Below are positions 36,951 through 47,495 of a DNA stretch of 64,000 nt, piece by piece (the first letter of the stretch is position 1; every line of letters begins with the position of its first letter). The stretch lies in NCBI GenBank assembly GCA_040754295.1, contig JBFMCQ010000007.1, positions 1 through 64,000 on the forward strand. The letters are read 5' to 3'. Source of the stretch: Solimonas sp040754295. Its GTDB lineage: Bacteria > Pseudomonadota > Gammaproteobacteria > Nevskiales > Nevskiaceae. The translations under genes and the position numbers were made by a program. Under the pieces are notes generated by a model. That model had not been told where the DNA came from. It worked only from the letters and a program-made list of their open reading frames with translations, and searched no databases.

Positions 36951-37299
36951 CACCGGAACGGCAGCCGCGATCGGTGCTCAGGCATCTTTGTGAATCGGCT
37001 GATCGGCGACGACGATGCCGTCGGCGTCGGCATACAGCCAGGCGCCCGGTTTGAAGGTAACCCCGGCGAAACNNNNNNNNNNNNNNNNNNNNNNNNNNNN
37101 NNNNNNNNNNNNNNNNNNNNNNNNNNNNNNNNNNNNNNNNNNNNNNNNNNNNNNNNNNNNNNNNNNNNNNNNGGCGCCACCGGAACGGCAGCCGCGATCG
37201 GTGCTCAGGCATCTTTGTGAATCGGCTGATCGGCGACGACGATGCCGTCGGCGTCGGCATACAGCCAGGCGCCCGGTTTGAAGGTAACCCCGGCGAAAC
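36946..37299. other. Scaffold gap (100 N) with duplicated 127-bp flanks: assembly artefact
   Basis: Bases 37073-37172 are N. The 127 bp before the gap (36946-37072) are identical to the 127 bp after it (37173-37299). The left copy contains the last 95 bp of rraA, ending at 36978, and stops at the gap. The simplest reading is that two contigs overlap by 127 bp and were joined with an arbitrary 100-N spacer, so neither a gap nor a second rraA end exists in the genome. Confidence 0.92.
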
Positions 37300-37693
37300 T
37301 CACTTCACGCTCGCGCTTGCCGTCGTGCAGGCCCTTCTCCGACTTGCGCGGATGCGTGCCCAGCGCCTTGACGCCGATGTCCTGCTGCGCGATCTCCTCG
37401 GAGTCGCGGATGCAGCCGTAGACGACGATGCCGGCCCAGCCGTTGTCCACGCCGAGCTGGCCGAGATTGCCGCCGACCAGCGCGCAGCGCATCGAGCCGC
37501 CGCCGTCGACGACCAGCACATGGCCCTCGCCGCGCTCTTCGAGCAGCGCGCGCACCATCGCATTGTCTTCGAACACTTTCACGGTGCGGATCGGGCCATG
37601 GAAGGTGAGCCGTCCGCCGAAGTCGCCGAAGATCGGCTCGGCCACCTGGGCTTCGGGATGGGCGTCTGAGAGGTCGGTCGTCGCGTAGGTCAT
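37205..37693 (-). CDS. rraA: RraA-type protein (RNase E regulator / HMG aldolase family)
   Basis: A 162-aa protein. RraA binds RNase E and inhibits it; close relatives are class II 4-hydroxy-4-methyl-2-oxoglutarate aldolases. The family blocks are GHVLVVDGGGSMRCALVGGNLGQL, WAGIVVYGCIRDSEEI and ALGTHPRKSEKG, followed by PGAWLYADADGIVV. The KxEKG and RD elements of the active-site-like pocket are present. The gene is intact to the right of the scaffold gap; the partial copy at 36978-37072 is an assembly duplicate. Confidence 0.92.
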   Translation of the reverse strand: MTYATTDLSDAHPEAQVAEPIFGDFGGRLTFHGPIRTVKVFEDNAMVRALLEERGEGHVLVVDGGGSMRCALVGGNLGQLGVDNGWAGIVVYGCIRDSEEIAQQDIGVKALGTHPRKSEKGLHDGKREREVSFAGVTFKPGAWLYADADGIVVADQPIHKDA

Positions 37694-37732
37694 GGCAAGA
37701 GCGGGGAATCGGGAATGGGGAATCGGGAATCA

Positions 37733-38236
37733 TCAGCGGCGCTGGGCGGCGCGCGCGATGACGGGCATCGCCAGCGCATAGAGCGCAAGGACGACGAAGG
37801 CGATCAAGGTCCAGCCCGGCAGGCTGATGCCCAGCCACTGCGCGTCGATCTTCGCGCAGTTGCCGTCGCCCTTGAGGACCATCGTGATCACTTCCATGAC
37901 CGGCAGCATGCCGAGCAGGTAGTCCAGCGTCGGACCGCAGGCCGGCACCTGGTCGGGCGGCAGCGACTGCAGCCAGACGTGGCGACCGGCGACGGCGGCA
38001 CCGGCCGCGGAGGCCAGCGCCGCCAGGCCGGCATAAACCCAGCGTCCGCCGCCCCGGGGTCCGTGCAGCGCCCCGGCCAGGAAAACCAGCCCGGCGGCGA
38101 TCATCGCCACGCGCTGGAAGATGCACATCGGGCACGGCTCGTAGTTGCGGAAATGCTCCAGGTACAGCGCAAAGGCCATGCCGGCGACGCAGGCGAGAAA
38201 GCCGAGAAAGCCGAGGAAGCGGAAACTGAATGTCAT
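37733..38236 (-). CDS. dsbB: Disulfide bond formation protein B
   Basis: A 167-aa inner-membrane protein that reoxidises DsbA and passes electrons to ubiquinone. It has four membrane helices, the CPMC motif in the first periplasmic loop (Cys35, Cys38) and the second pair Cys100 and Cys127 in the second loop, all as in E. coli DsbB. It lies 39 bp upstream of rraA on the same strand. Confidence 0.95.
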   Translation of the reverse strand: MTFSFRFLGFLGFLACVAGMAFALYLEHFRNYEPCPMCIFQRVAMIAAGLVFLAGALHGPRGGGRWVYAGLAALASAAGAAVAGRHVWLQSLPPDQVPACGPTLDYLLGMLPVMEVITMVLKGDGNCAKIDAQWLGISLPGWTLIAFVVLALYALAMPVIARAAQRR

Positions 38237-38244
38237 ACCGGCTC

Positions 38245-38320
38245 GTCATTCCCGCGAAGGCGGGAATCCGGGCATCTACGATCGACGCGGGCGAAGGCGC
38301 ACGATACCCGCCTGCGCGGG
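38245..38320. repeat. Interspersed palindromes between dsbB and fumarase
   Basis: The gap 38237-38346 contains gtcattcccgcgaaggcggg... with hairpin attcccgc/gcgggaat (38248-38267) and a second hairpin cccgc/gcggg (38307-38320). The first is a widespread extragenic palindrome type in high-GC proteobacteria. No T-run follows, so a terminator role for fumarase is uncertain. Confidence 0.65.
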
Positions 38321-38346
38321 CGTGACGGATATCGGGCGTTCATCGT

Positions 38347-39879
38347 TCAGGCGACCGCGACCGGAATCCTGCCGATGGTCGCCGCAATCTTCGCCTGCCA
38401 GTGTTTCGGTCCGGTTTCGTGCACGGAAGTGCCCTGCGCGTCGACCGCGACCGTCACCGGCATGTCCTTGACCTCGAACTCGTAGATCGCCTCCATGCCC
38501 AGGTCCTCGAAGCCGACGACCCTCGCCGCCTTGATCGCCTTGGCGACGAGATAGGCCGCGCCGCCGACGGCCATCAGATACGCGCTCTTGTGCTTCTTGA
38601 TCGATTCGATCGCGACCGGGCCGCGCTCCGACTTGCCGATCATCGCGATCAGCCCGGTCTGCGCGAGCATCATCTCGGTGAACTTGTCCATGCGCGTCGC
38701 CGTCGTCGGCCCGGCGGGGCCGACGACTTCGTCGCGCACCGGATCGACCGGGCCGACGTAGTAGATCACGCGATTCGTGAAATCCACCGGCAGCTTCTCG
38801 CCCTTGGCCAGCATGTCCTGGATGCGCTTGTGCGCGGCGTCGCGGCCGGTGAGCATGCGGCCGTTGAGCAGCAGGGTCTGGCCCGGTTGCCAGCGTGCAA
38901 CCTCTTCCTTCGTCAGCGTGTCGAGGTTTACCCGGGTCGCGAGCTTTTCGTCGGCCTGCCAGGTCACTTTGGGCCAGTCCTCGAGCGTCGGCGTCGGCAG
39001 TACCGCGGGGCCGGAGCCGTCGAGCTCGAAGTGCACATGGCGCGTCGCCGCGCAGTTGGGGATCATCGCCACCGGCAGATTCGCCGCATGCGTCGGATAG
39101 TCGAGCACCTTGACGTCGACGACCGTGGTCAACCCGCCGAGGCCCTGTGCGCCGATGCCCAGCCGGTTGACTTTCTCGTACAGCTCCAGGCGCAGCTCTT
39201 CGGCGCGGTTCGATGGTCCGCGCGCCTTCAGCTCGTGAATGTCGACCGGCGCCATCAGCGATTCCTTGGCGAGCAGCATCGCCTTCTCCGGCGTGCCGCC
39301 GATGCCGATGCCGAGAATGCCCGGCGGGCACCAGCCGGCACCCATCGTCGGCACCGTCTTGAGTACCCAGTCGACGATCGAATCCGACGGGTTGAGCATG
39401 GCCATCTTCGCCTTCGCCTCGGAGCCGCCGCCCTTCGCGGCGCAAATCACCTCGAGGTGCTCGCCCGGCACGATCTCGTAGTGGATCACCGCCGGCGTGT
39501 TGTCCCGGGTGTTGGTGCGCCTGCCGGCCGGATCGGCCAGCACCGAGGCGCGCAGCTTGTTGTCGGGATCGTTGTAGGCGCGGCGCACGCCCTCGTTGAC
39601 CATCTCCTCCACCGACAGCGTCGCATCCCAGCGCAGGTTCATGCCGATCTTGAGGAACACGGTGGCGATGCCGGTGTCCTGGCAGATCGGGCGATGCCCT
39701 TCGGCGCTCATGCGTGAGTTGGTGAGGATCTGCGCGATCGCGTCCTTTGCCGCCGGATTCTTCTCCCGCTCATAGGCTTCGCCGAGTGCCCGGACGTAGT
39801 CCAGCGGGTGGTAATAGCTGATGTACTGGAACGCATCGGCGATGGACTGAATGAAATCGTCCTGGCGGATCGTGGTCAT
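38347..39879 (-). CDS. fumA: Class I fumarate hydratase (4Fe-4S)
   Basis: A 510-aa iron-sulfur fumarase converting fumarate to malate. Both halves are present in one chain: N-terminal catalytic region with RPICQDTGIATVF (first cluster Cys), CAAKGGGSEAKAKMAML, VGIGG-type GIGIGGTPEKAM and NCAATRHVHFELDGSGP; then the C-terminal beta domain with GPTTATRMDKFTEMML and GGAAYLVAKAIK. ATG 39879 is used; a GTG three codons upstream is also possible. A second, unrelated class II fumarase is encoded 1.5 kb away, a common oxygen/iron back-up arrangement. Confidence 0.95.
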   Translation of the reverse strand: MTTIRQDDFIQSIADAFQYISYYHPLDYVRALGEAYEREKNPAAKDAIAQILTNSRMSAEGHRPICQDTGIATVFLKIGMNLRWDATLSVEEMVNEGVRRAYNDPDNKLRASVLADPAGRRTNTRDNTPAVIHYEIVPGEHLEVICAAKGGGSEAKAKMAMLNPSDSIVDWVLKTVPTMGAGWCPPGILGIGIGGTPEKAMLLAKESLMAPVDIHELKARGPSNRAEELRLELYEKVNRLGIGAQGLGGLTTVVDVKVLDYPTHAANLPVAMIPNCAATRHVHFELDGSGPAVLPTPTLEDWPKVTWQADEKLATRVNLDTLTKEEVARWQPGQTLLLNGRMLTGRDAAHKRIQDMLAKGEKLPVDFTNRVIYYVGPVDPVRDEVVGPAGPTTATRMDKFTEMMLAQTGLIAMIGKSERGPVAIESIKKHKSAYLMAVGGAAYLVAKAIKAARVVGFEDLGMEAIYEFEVKDMPVTVAVDAQGTSVHETGPKHWQAKIAATIGRIPVAVA

Positions 39880-39934
39880 GGAGGACACGCGGCTGGGGGT
39901 AAATCACCAGCCGTGAATCCTAGCGGAAAACGCG

Positions 39935-41290
39935 CTACGCCGTTGCGTACAGCCGGTAGCTGTGGTGCGTTGCCGGCTCCCACAGCGCGATGCCATTTTC
40001 GATCGCGGCCGACTGCACGAGCGAGGCGGCGCTGCTGCCGGCGGTCTCGACGAACGCCGCTTCGAGCACACGGATCAGCGCGCGCACGTTGCCGTGCCAG
40101 CGGCATTCGCGGATCAGTTTCCAGGCCGCGTCGTCGAGACCTTCGGGCGCCTTCCAGGTGGTGCAGCCCTCGCCCATGCGCGCGAAGGTCGACGCGATCA
40201 CCGCGATCATGTCCTCCTCGCGGCGTCGCAGCTCCGGCACCTCGAGGACCGCCGCGCCCAGGCGCGTGAACTCGTCGATGTTGACCGCGGCCTGCAGCTG
40301 CGACCAGCTACGGTTGGACGCGAACAGCAGCGCGCAGTCCAGCGACCGCTTGGCCGATGCACCGAACGGCAGATACTGGCCGTTGTCGAGCGCTTCCATC
40401 AACACTTCCATGACCGCGCCGCTGACACCATGCGCCTCGTCCAGAAAGCAGACGCCGTCCTGGGCGTGCGAGAACGCACCGTGGCGCGCGCCGGCGCCCG
40501 GGAACGCGCCGCTGACGTGCCCGCACAGCAGCGACTTCACCGCGCTCTTGTCGCCGGTGTTTTCGGCCGCCAGATTGACCGAGATGAAGCGGCCCTTGGC
40601 GCGCGTGAGGTAGTAGAAGTACGCGAGCGAAGCCTTGCCGCTGCCCGGTCCGCCGAGCAGGTAGGCGCGCGCGATGCCGTTCTCGGCAAATGCGCGGATG
40701 CGGCCGACCAGCGTCTGCAGCTCGGGGCTGAAGACGTAGAAGCTGCGGTAGCCGGGGCGCTCGACCTCGGTGTTGATCGGCATGCGGATCGCGTTGTCCT
40801 CGACGCCGTGACGCAGCCGCTCGGTGAGCTGGCGCATCGCGTCTTCGGTGTCGTGCGCGAGGATCAGCCGCAGGCCGACGAGGCGCCCGCGACGCATGCG
40901 CCACTGCAGCCAGCGGCCGAGGCTCGCCAGCTGGCGACCCTGGACGGCGATGATCAGCGTCGCAGCACGGCCGCTGTCACGCGCAGCGAGCACGCGGTCG
41001 GCAAGCGGATCGAGCGCGCCCGGGTCGACGAACAGGCTCAGCGCGAACTCCTCGGCGAGCGGGGCGACCGGGTCGGTCGCGGCCGGCGGCGGATCGATGC
41101 TGTGCAGCACACAGCCGCGCCCCGCCGGCAGCAGGCTCGACACGATATGCTGCAGGGCAGTGTCGCGCAGACCCCATTCGGCGGGCGCGTAGATCGCCAG
41201 GAACGGCGCCGCCTGCCCGACCGGCACCGCCGGATCTCCGGCGCGGCGGCGCAGGCTGCGCCAGTTGAGATCGAACATAAGCCCGGCCAT
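39935..41290 (-). CDS. Sigma-54-activator-like AAA+ ATPase without DNA-binding domain
   Basis: A 451-aa protein. Residues about 190-430 look like the central domain of sigma-54 enhancer-binding proteins: Walker A GGPGSGKAS (213-221), Walker B VCFLDEAHG (280-288) and a domain end WHGNVRALIRVLEAAF. The sigma-54 contact loop GAFTGA reads GAFPGA (261-266), and the C-terminal Fis-type helix-turn-helix is missing; only about 30 residues follow. The N-terminal 190 residues match no receiver, PAS or GAF pattern that I recognise. It could be a divergent activator or a co-opted ATPase. It is a single gene between two fumarase genes. Confidence 0.75.
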   Translation of the reverse strand: MAGLMFDLNWRSLRRRAGDPAVPVGQAAPFLAIYAPAEWGLRDTALQHIVSSLLPAGRGCVLHSIDPPPAATDPVAPLAEEFALSLFVDPGALDPLADRVLAARDSGRAATLIIAVQGRQLASLGRWLQWRMRRGRLVGLRLILAHDTEDAMRQLTERLRHGVEDNAIRMPINTEVERPGYRSFYVFSPELQTLVGRIRAFAENGIARAYLLGGPGSGKASLAYFYYLTRAKGRFISVNLAAENTGDKSAVKSLLCGHVSGAFPGAGARHGAFSHAQDGVCFLDEAHGVSGAVMEVLMEALDNGQYLPFGASAKRSLDCALLFASNRSWSQLQAAVNIDEFTRLGAAVLEVPELRRREEDMIAVIASTFARMGEGCTTWKAPEGLDDAAWKLIRECRWHGNVRALIRVLEAAFVETAGSSAASLVQSAAIENGIALWEPATHHSYRLYATA

Positions 41291-41397
41291 CCTTATCGAA
41301 CCCGGGGTGCAGCGTACACAGCCTCCGGCCGCCCGTGCGCGATGCCCGGCGGACCGTGGGCCGCCGCCCGATCAGCGGTGCGCCGCATCATGCGGGC

Positions 41398-42840
<1,443 letters not shown>

Positions 42841-42953
42841 GGTCGTTCTCCTCGGGCGGTCCGCCCGCTGCACCTCGCGCGCCCGTGCAAGCTTGCACGA
42901 TAAAATGCCTCGTTCCCACCGAGCCGGCCGCTGCCCGGTCGACCCCGAGACAC

Positions 42954-44321
42954 ATGAACCTCACCTCGCTGTCCGCCATCTCTCCCGTCGACGGCCGCTA
43001 TGCCGAGAAGACCGTGCAGCTGCGCGGCATCTTCAGCGAGTACGGCCTGATGCGCTACCGCGTGCTCTGTGAAATCCGCTGGCTCGAAACGCTCGCCGCC
43101 GAGGCGGCGATCGCCGAAGTGCCCGCGCTCTCCGCCACGGCGCGCGAAAAGCTGGATCGCATCGTCGAGAGCTTCACGCTCGAAGAAGCGCAGCGCGTCA
43201 AGAGCATCGAAGACACGACCAACCACGACGTCAAGGCGGTCGAGTACTACCTCAAGGAGAAGACCAGCTCGCATCCGGAGCTGAGCGGGGTCAAGGAGTT
43301 CATCCACTTCGCCTGCACCTCGGAGGACATCAACAACCTCGCGCATGCGCTGATGCTCAAGGATGCGCGCGAGCAGGTGCTGCTGCCGGCGATCGACAGG
43401 CTGATCCAGGCCATCGCGGTACTCGCGCGCGCCTATGCGGATCAGCCGATGCTGTCGCGCACGCACGGCCAGCCCGCCTCGCCGAGCACGCTCGGCAAGG
43501 AGATGGCCGTGTTCGTGCAGCGCCTGCGCCGCCAGCGCCGGCAGTTCGCGGCCGTCGAGGTGCTCGGCAAGATGAACGGCGCCGTCGGCAACTGGAACGC
43601 GCACTACGCCGCGTATCCCGAGGTCGACTGGCCTGGCATCGCACGCCGCTTCATCGCCGCGCTCGGCATCGGCGAATCGCCGGCGACGACGCAGATCGAG
43701 CCGCATGACTACATCGCGGAGTATTTCCACGCGCTGTCGCGCATCAACACGGTCCTGATCGATTTCTGCCGCGACATCTGGGCGTATATCTCGGTCGGCT
43801 ACTTCAAGCAGAAAACGGTTGCCGGCGAAGTCGGCAGCTCGACGATGCCACACAAGGTCAACCCGATCGACTTCGAGAACGGCGAAGGCAACCTCGGCCT
43901 CGCCAACGCGATCCTGCAGCACCTCGCCGAGAAGCTGCCGATCTCGCGGCTGCAGCGCGATCTCACCGACTCCACGGTGCTGCGCAATCTCGGCGTCGGT
44001 GCGGCGCATGCGCTGATCGCCTATCAGTCGATCGGCAAGGGCATCGGCAGGCTCGAAGCCGATGCCTGGCGCATGGGGCAGGACCTCGACGCGAACTGGG
44101 AGGTGCTGGGCGAGGCGATCCAGACGGTGATGCGCCGCTACGGCCTGCCCGAGCCCTACGAGCAGCTCAAGCGGCTGACGCGCGGCCAGAAGATCGGACG
44201 CGACGCCATCCGCGCATTCGTCACCGAACTCGAGCTGCCCGAGGCGGAAAAGCAGCGGCTGCTGGCGATGACTCCGGCCGATTACATCGGCAACGCGACG
44301 CAGCAGGCCAAGTCGGTGTAA
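42954..44321 (+). CDS. purB: Adenylosuccinate lyase
   Basis: A 455-aa enzyme acting twice in purine synthesis (SAICAR to AICAR, adenylosuccinate to AMP). The N-terminus MNLTSLSAISPVDGRYAEK is typical of the gammaproteobacterial type. The superfamily signature GSSTMPHKVNPIDFEN and the active-site block SRTHGQPASPSTLGKE are present. The start ATG 42954 is fixed by that N-terminus. The DUF7931-like gene follows after 8 bp. Confidence 0.97.
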   Translation: MNLTSLSAISPVDGRYAEKTVQLRGIFSEYGLMRYRVLCEIRWLETLAAEAAIAEVPALSATAREKLDRIVESFTLEEAQRVKSIEDTTNHDVKAVEYYLKEKTSSHPELSGVKEFIHFACTSEDINNLAHALMLKDAREQVLLPAIDRLIQAIAVLARAYADQPMLSRTHGQPASPSTLGKEMAVFVQRLRRQRRQFAAVEVLGKMNGAVGNWNAHYAAYPEVDWPGIARRFIAALGIGESPATTQIEPHDYIAEYFHALSRINTVLIDFCRDIWAYISVGYFKQKTVAGEVGSSTMPHKVNPIDFENGEGNLGLANAILQHLAEKLPISRLQRDLTDSTVLRNLGVGAAHALIAYQSIGKGIGRLEADAWRMGQDLDANWEVLGEAIQTVMRRYGLPEPYEQLKRLTRGQKIGRDAIRAFVTELELPEAEKQRLLAMTPADYIGNATQQAKSV

Positions 44322-44329
44322 AGGACGCG

Positions 44330-44836
44330 ATGAGCGAAACAGCGCAGAGTCGCGAGCCCGCGCCGCCCGAGGCGGTCGTCGGACTGGCGGGCGCCGTCAC
44401 CGTTCTTGCGGACCTGGTCGCCGCCGCGCGCAACGAGCTGGCGATCCTGAGCTACCGGCTCGAGCCCGCACTCTACGGCGCCGAATCCCTCGTCGACGCG
44501 CTGCGTGCGTTCGCCCTGCGTCACGAGCGCGTGCGCGTGCGCATTCTCGTCAACCAGCCGGACCTGGCGATGCGCCGCGCACACCGGCTCGTCGAGCTCG
44601 CGCGCAGGCTGCCGAGCCGTTTCGAGTTCCGCGAGCTGAGTGAAGAACAGCGCGGCATCGTCGACGACTGCGTCATCGTCGACGTCGCGCACGTCTGGCG
44701 CCGCGACAGCGTCGACCACTTCGAATCCCGCCTGTTCCGCAACGCACCGCTCGAAGCGCAGCTGCAGCTGCGCCGCTTCGATCCGCTGTGGGAGCAATCG
44801 CCGCCGGCGCAGGCCTTCCGCGAGCTGCGCCTGTGA
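44330..44836 (+). CDS. DUF7931-like protein (phospholipase-D-fold relative)
   Basis: A 168-aa protein with the shape of one phospholipase-D half: NELAILSYRLEPALYG, a helix, VRVRILVNQPDLAMRRAHRLVELARRLP, then IVDDCVIVDVAHVWRRDS and a C-terminal strand-turn. The catalytic HxK motif of true PLD enzymes is not present, so it is probably not an active hydrolase. Proteins of this kind often follow purB in gammaproteobacteria. ATG 44330 has Shine-Dalgarno aaagga and lies 8 bp after purB, so they are co-transcribed. Confidence 0.72.
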   Translation: MSETAQSREPAPPEAVVGLAGAVTVLADLVAAARNELAILSYRLEPALYGAESLVDALRAFALRHERVRVRILVNQPDLAMRRAHRLVELARRLPSRFEFRELSEEQRGIVDDCVIVDVAHVWRRDSVDHFESRLFRNAPLEAQLQLRRFDPLWEQSPPAQAFRELRL

Positions 44837-44887
44837 CATTCAGATCGTTCGTCGGGACGTCGGCGACAAAGGCCAAGTCCTGCAAGC

Positions 44888-45103
44888 TCACGGAGCTTTT
44901 GGCGAGCGGCGATGATACGCCGCGACGCGCCCGCGCAGCTCGGCCGCGCGGCGGATCTCGATTTTGCGGGCGCGCGTCGCCGTCGGCCATTCGGTGATTT
45001 CGGCCATCGTGCGGAAACAGCCGGTGCACACACCCTTGCCGTCGAGCGCGCAGACCTGGATGCAGGGCGACGGGACGTCTTGAAACGGTGCGAAGTGGTT
45101 CAC
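44888..45103 (-). CDS. DUF1289 small Cys-rich protein
   Basis: A 71-aa protein with the DUF1289 pattern PSPCIQVCALDGKGVCTGCFRTMAEI: four cysteines spaced like a small metal or Fe-S site, followed by a helix rich in Arg. Its function is unknown. Start is GTG 45103. It converges on the DUF7931-like gene with 51 bp between. Confidence 0.85.
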   Translation of the reverse strand: MNHFAPFQDVPSPCIQVCALDGKGVCTGCFRTMAEITEWPTATRARKIEIRRAAELRGRVAAYHRRSPKAP

Positions 45104-45205
45104 TGAGTCGAGCAGCTGCCGGGCGCAGGCGCACGTGACAGAGGCGCGACCATCATAGCGACGATCGCGCCTCGGTGAACCCCTCCGAATGGTTTGATCG
45201 CCGGG

Positions 45206-46369
45206 TCAGTCCGCGATCAGCTTGAGCTCCACACGCCGGTTCTCGGCGCGGCCTTCCGGCGTCTCGTTGGACGCCACCGGCTTGAACTCGCCGTAGCCCA
45301 TCGCCACGAGGCCGTCGCCGTCAACGCCGCGCGAGATCAGGTACTGGCGAACCGCCTCGGCGCGCTGCTGCGACAGCATGTGGTTGTAGGACTCGTTGCC
45401 AATGCTGTCGGTGTGGCCGCCGATCTCGATGCGCAGACCCGGCTGGCCCTTCAGCGACGCCGCGACGTCGTCGAGGATCTGCTTCGACTCGGCGGTCAGG
45501 ATGGCCGTGTCGTTCTCAAACTGCACGCCCCTGAGGATCAGCGGCTGCTCGGTCGGCGCCTCGTACGGCGCCGGCTGCGGTGCCGTCGTTACCGGCTCCA
45601 CTGTGCAGCCGCGGCCATCGACGGGTGTGCCGGCCGGAGTCCCCGGGCACTGATCGAGGCTGTCGAGCACGCCGTCGCCGTCCGAATCGGTACCGCAGTC
45701 GCTGCGACCGGTGATCGGGTCGACCACGGCCAGCTCGCATTCCTCGGCGACCTCCGGCGCTTCGTGCTGGGGTAGCGCGAACAGCGGCGTCAGCGGCAGC
45801 TGCAGGCCCAGACCGATGCGGTAATCGATCAGGATGTCTTCATCCGCGACCGACTTGTCGTTGTCCTGACCGAGCACGCGCGCCTCGAGGCGCGCCGCTA
45901 TGCCGTGCCAGTTCAGCGGGATCAGTGCACCGCCGCCGAGATTGATGCCGAAGTGCTCGTGCTCCGAGCCGCGCACGTCGTCCTGCACGACACCAAGGCC
46001 ACCGAGAACAAAGGGCTTGAAGCGCGGCGCCACGGGAGCGCCGTCACCCCAGCCGAACAGGCCGAAGTCGTAGACCAGATCCAGCATCAGGCCGCGCTGG
46101 TAATCGCTCCGGCCGTCGGTGTCGCGATCGCGGCTCAAGGCGTGGAACGTCAGCTCAGCCGCCCAGTTCGCGTAACCGAATTCGGTCAGCGGCCAGCCTA
46201 GATGTACCTCGCCGCCATAGCCGTTGTCGGAGTCGCGGGCGCTGTCGTTGAGCTCGTAGATGAATGCGGCGCCGACGTACGAAATGTCGTAGTCGTCGAC
46301 CGTCACCGCGTGGGCGGCGCCCATCCAGAACACGGTCGCAGCCGCAGCCGATATCAGCTTCATGCGCAT
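45206..46369 (-). CDS. OmpA-family outer membrane protein
   Basis: A 387-aa outer-membrane protein: signal peptide (residues 1-21), an eight-stranded-barrel-like N-terminal domain, then a calcium-binding thrombospondin type 3 repeat (DSDGDGVLDSLDQCPGTPAG), and a C-terminal OmpA peptidoglycan-binding domain (IEIGGHTDSIGNESYNHMLSQQRAEAV, with the conserved Asp/Arg of the diaminopimelate pocket). It anchors the outer membrane to the wall. The roughly 100-bp gap on its 3' side (45104-45205) shows nothing definite. Confidence 0.93.
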   Translation of the reverse strand: MRMKLISAAAATVFWMGAAHAVTVDDYDISYVGAAFIYELNDSARDSDNGYGGEVHLGWPLTEFGYANWAAELTFHALSRDRDTDGRSDYQRGLMLDLVYDFGLFGWGDGAPVAPRFKPFVLGGLGVVQDDVRGSEHEHFGINLGGGALIPLNWHGIAARLEARVLGQDNDKSVADEDILIDYRIGLGLQLPLTPLFALPQHEAPEVAEECELAVVDPITGRSDCGTDSDGDGVLDSLDQCPGTPAGTPVDGRGCTVEPVTTAPQPAPYEAPTEQPLILRGVQFENDTAILTAESKQILDDVAASLKGQPGLRIEIGGHTDSIGNESYNHMLSQQRAEAVRQYLISRGVDGDGLVAMGYGEFKPVASNETPEGRAENRRVELKLIAD

Positions 46370-46478
46370 CAGGATTCCCCAGAGTTGTACCGCTTATGCT
46401 TGTAGCCGGCACTGTACTGATTCGCGATTGCAGCGGCAACCGCAGCACCGCCGGGCGTCGAGCCCCGGGGTAAGGCGG

Positions 46479-47495
46479 CTACGCCGTCTGCAAGGCACGC
46501 ACGCACTCGGCGATCAGCGCCGGTCCGCGGTAGATGAACCCGGTATAGATCTGCACGAGATCGGCACCGCAGTCACGCTTGTGCCGCGCGTCGGCGCCGC
46601 TGAGCACGCCGCCGACACCGATCAGGGGAAAGTCCGCGCCTACTCGCTGCCGCAGACGCCACAGCACATCGTCGGCGAGCGGCCGCAGCGGCGCCCCCGA
46701 CAGGCCGCCCGCTTCGGCGGCGAGCGGCTCGTCCGCGAGTCCCGGACGCGCAATCGTCGTGTTCGTCGCAATCAGGCCGTCGATGCCGCACTCGCGCGCC
46801 ACGGTGGCGATGGCGTCGAGCTGTGCATCGGACACGTCCGGCGCGATCTTTACGAGGATCGGACGACGCTGGCCGTGCGCCTGCGCCAGACGCTCGCCCT
46901 CGCCGTGCAGCGCCGCCAGCAGCGCGCGCAGCCGCGGCTCCTCCTGCAGTTCGCGCAGATTCTGCGTATTCGGCGAGGAGATGTTGACGCTGACGTAGGA
47001 CGCCGCCGCGTAGACTCGGCGCAGGCAGTGCAGATAGTCCTCGTCGGCGCGCTCGATCGGCGTATCGAAGTTCTTGCCGATGTTGATCCCGAGCACGCCG
47101 TCGTAGCCCGATTCGGCGACCTGCGCCAGCAGATGGTCCACGCCCTTGTTGTTGAAGCCGAGGCGGTTGATCAGCGCCCGATGCTGCGGCAGCCGGAACA
47201 GCCGCGGCCGCGGATTGCCGGGCTGAGGCCGCGGCGTGACCGTGCCGACCTCCACGAAGCCGAAGCCGAGCGCCTGCCAGGCCTGCAGACACTCCCCGTT
47301 CTTGTCGAGCCCGGCAGCGAGCCCGATGCGGTTCGCAAAGCGCAAGCCCAGCAGCGAAACCGGTGCCGCGGGCACCGCCCGTTGCCGGAACGGCGCCGTC
47401 GCCAGCCGCGGAAAGCGCCGCAACGTCTCCAGCGTCAGCTCGTGCGCATGCTCCGCGTCGAGCCGGAACAGCAGGTCCCGGGCGAGGCCGTACAT
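46479..47495 (-). CDS. pyrD: Dihydroorotate dehydrogenase (quinone, class 2)
   Basis: A 338-aa FMN enzyme of pyrimidine synthesis at the inner membrane. The N-terminal amphipathic helix (MYGLARDLLFRLDAEHAHE) is specific to class 2. GINIGKN, SVNISSPNTQNLR (with the catalytic Ser) and IGVGGVLSGADA are present. The frame is open far upstream, but ATG 47495 matches the family start and overlaps the stop of the upstream kinase gene by one base (TGATG), showing coupling. Confidence 0.96.
   Translation of the reverse strand: MYGLARDLLFRLDAEHAHELTLETLRRFPRLATAPFRQRAVPAAPVSLLGLRFANRIGLAAGLDKNGECLQAWQALGFGFVEVGTVTPRPQPGNPRPRLFRLPQHRALINRLGFNNKGVDHLLAQVAESGYDGVLGINIGKNFDTPIERADEDYLHCLRRVYAAASYVSVNISSPNTQNLRELQEEPRLRALLAALHGEGERLAQAHGQRRPILVKIAPDVSDAQLDAIATVARECGIDGLIATNTTIARPGLADEPLAAEAGGLSGAPLRPLADDVLWRLRQRVGADFPLIGVGGVLSGADARHKRDCGADLVQIYTGFIYRGPALIAECVRALQTA

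Noticed and set aside
36978..37072. A duplicated partial rraA pseudogene left of the N run
   Set aside because: It is part of a 127-bp identical flank on both sides of the gap, best explained as an unmerged contig overlap.
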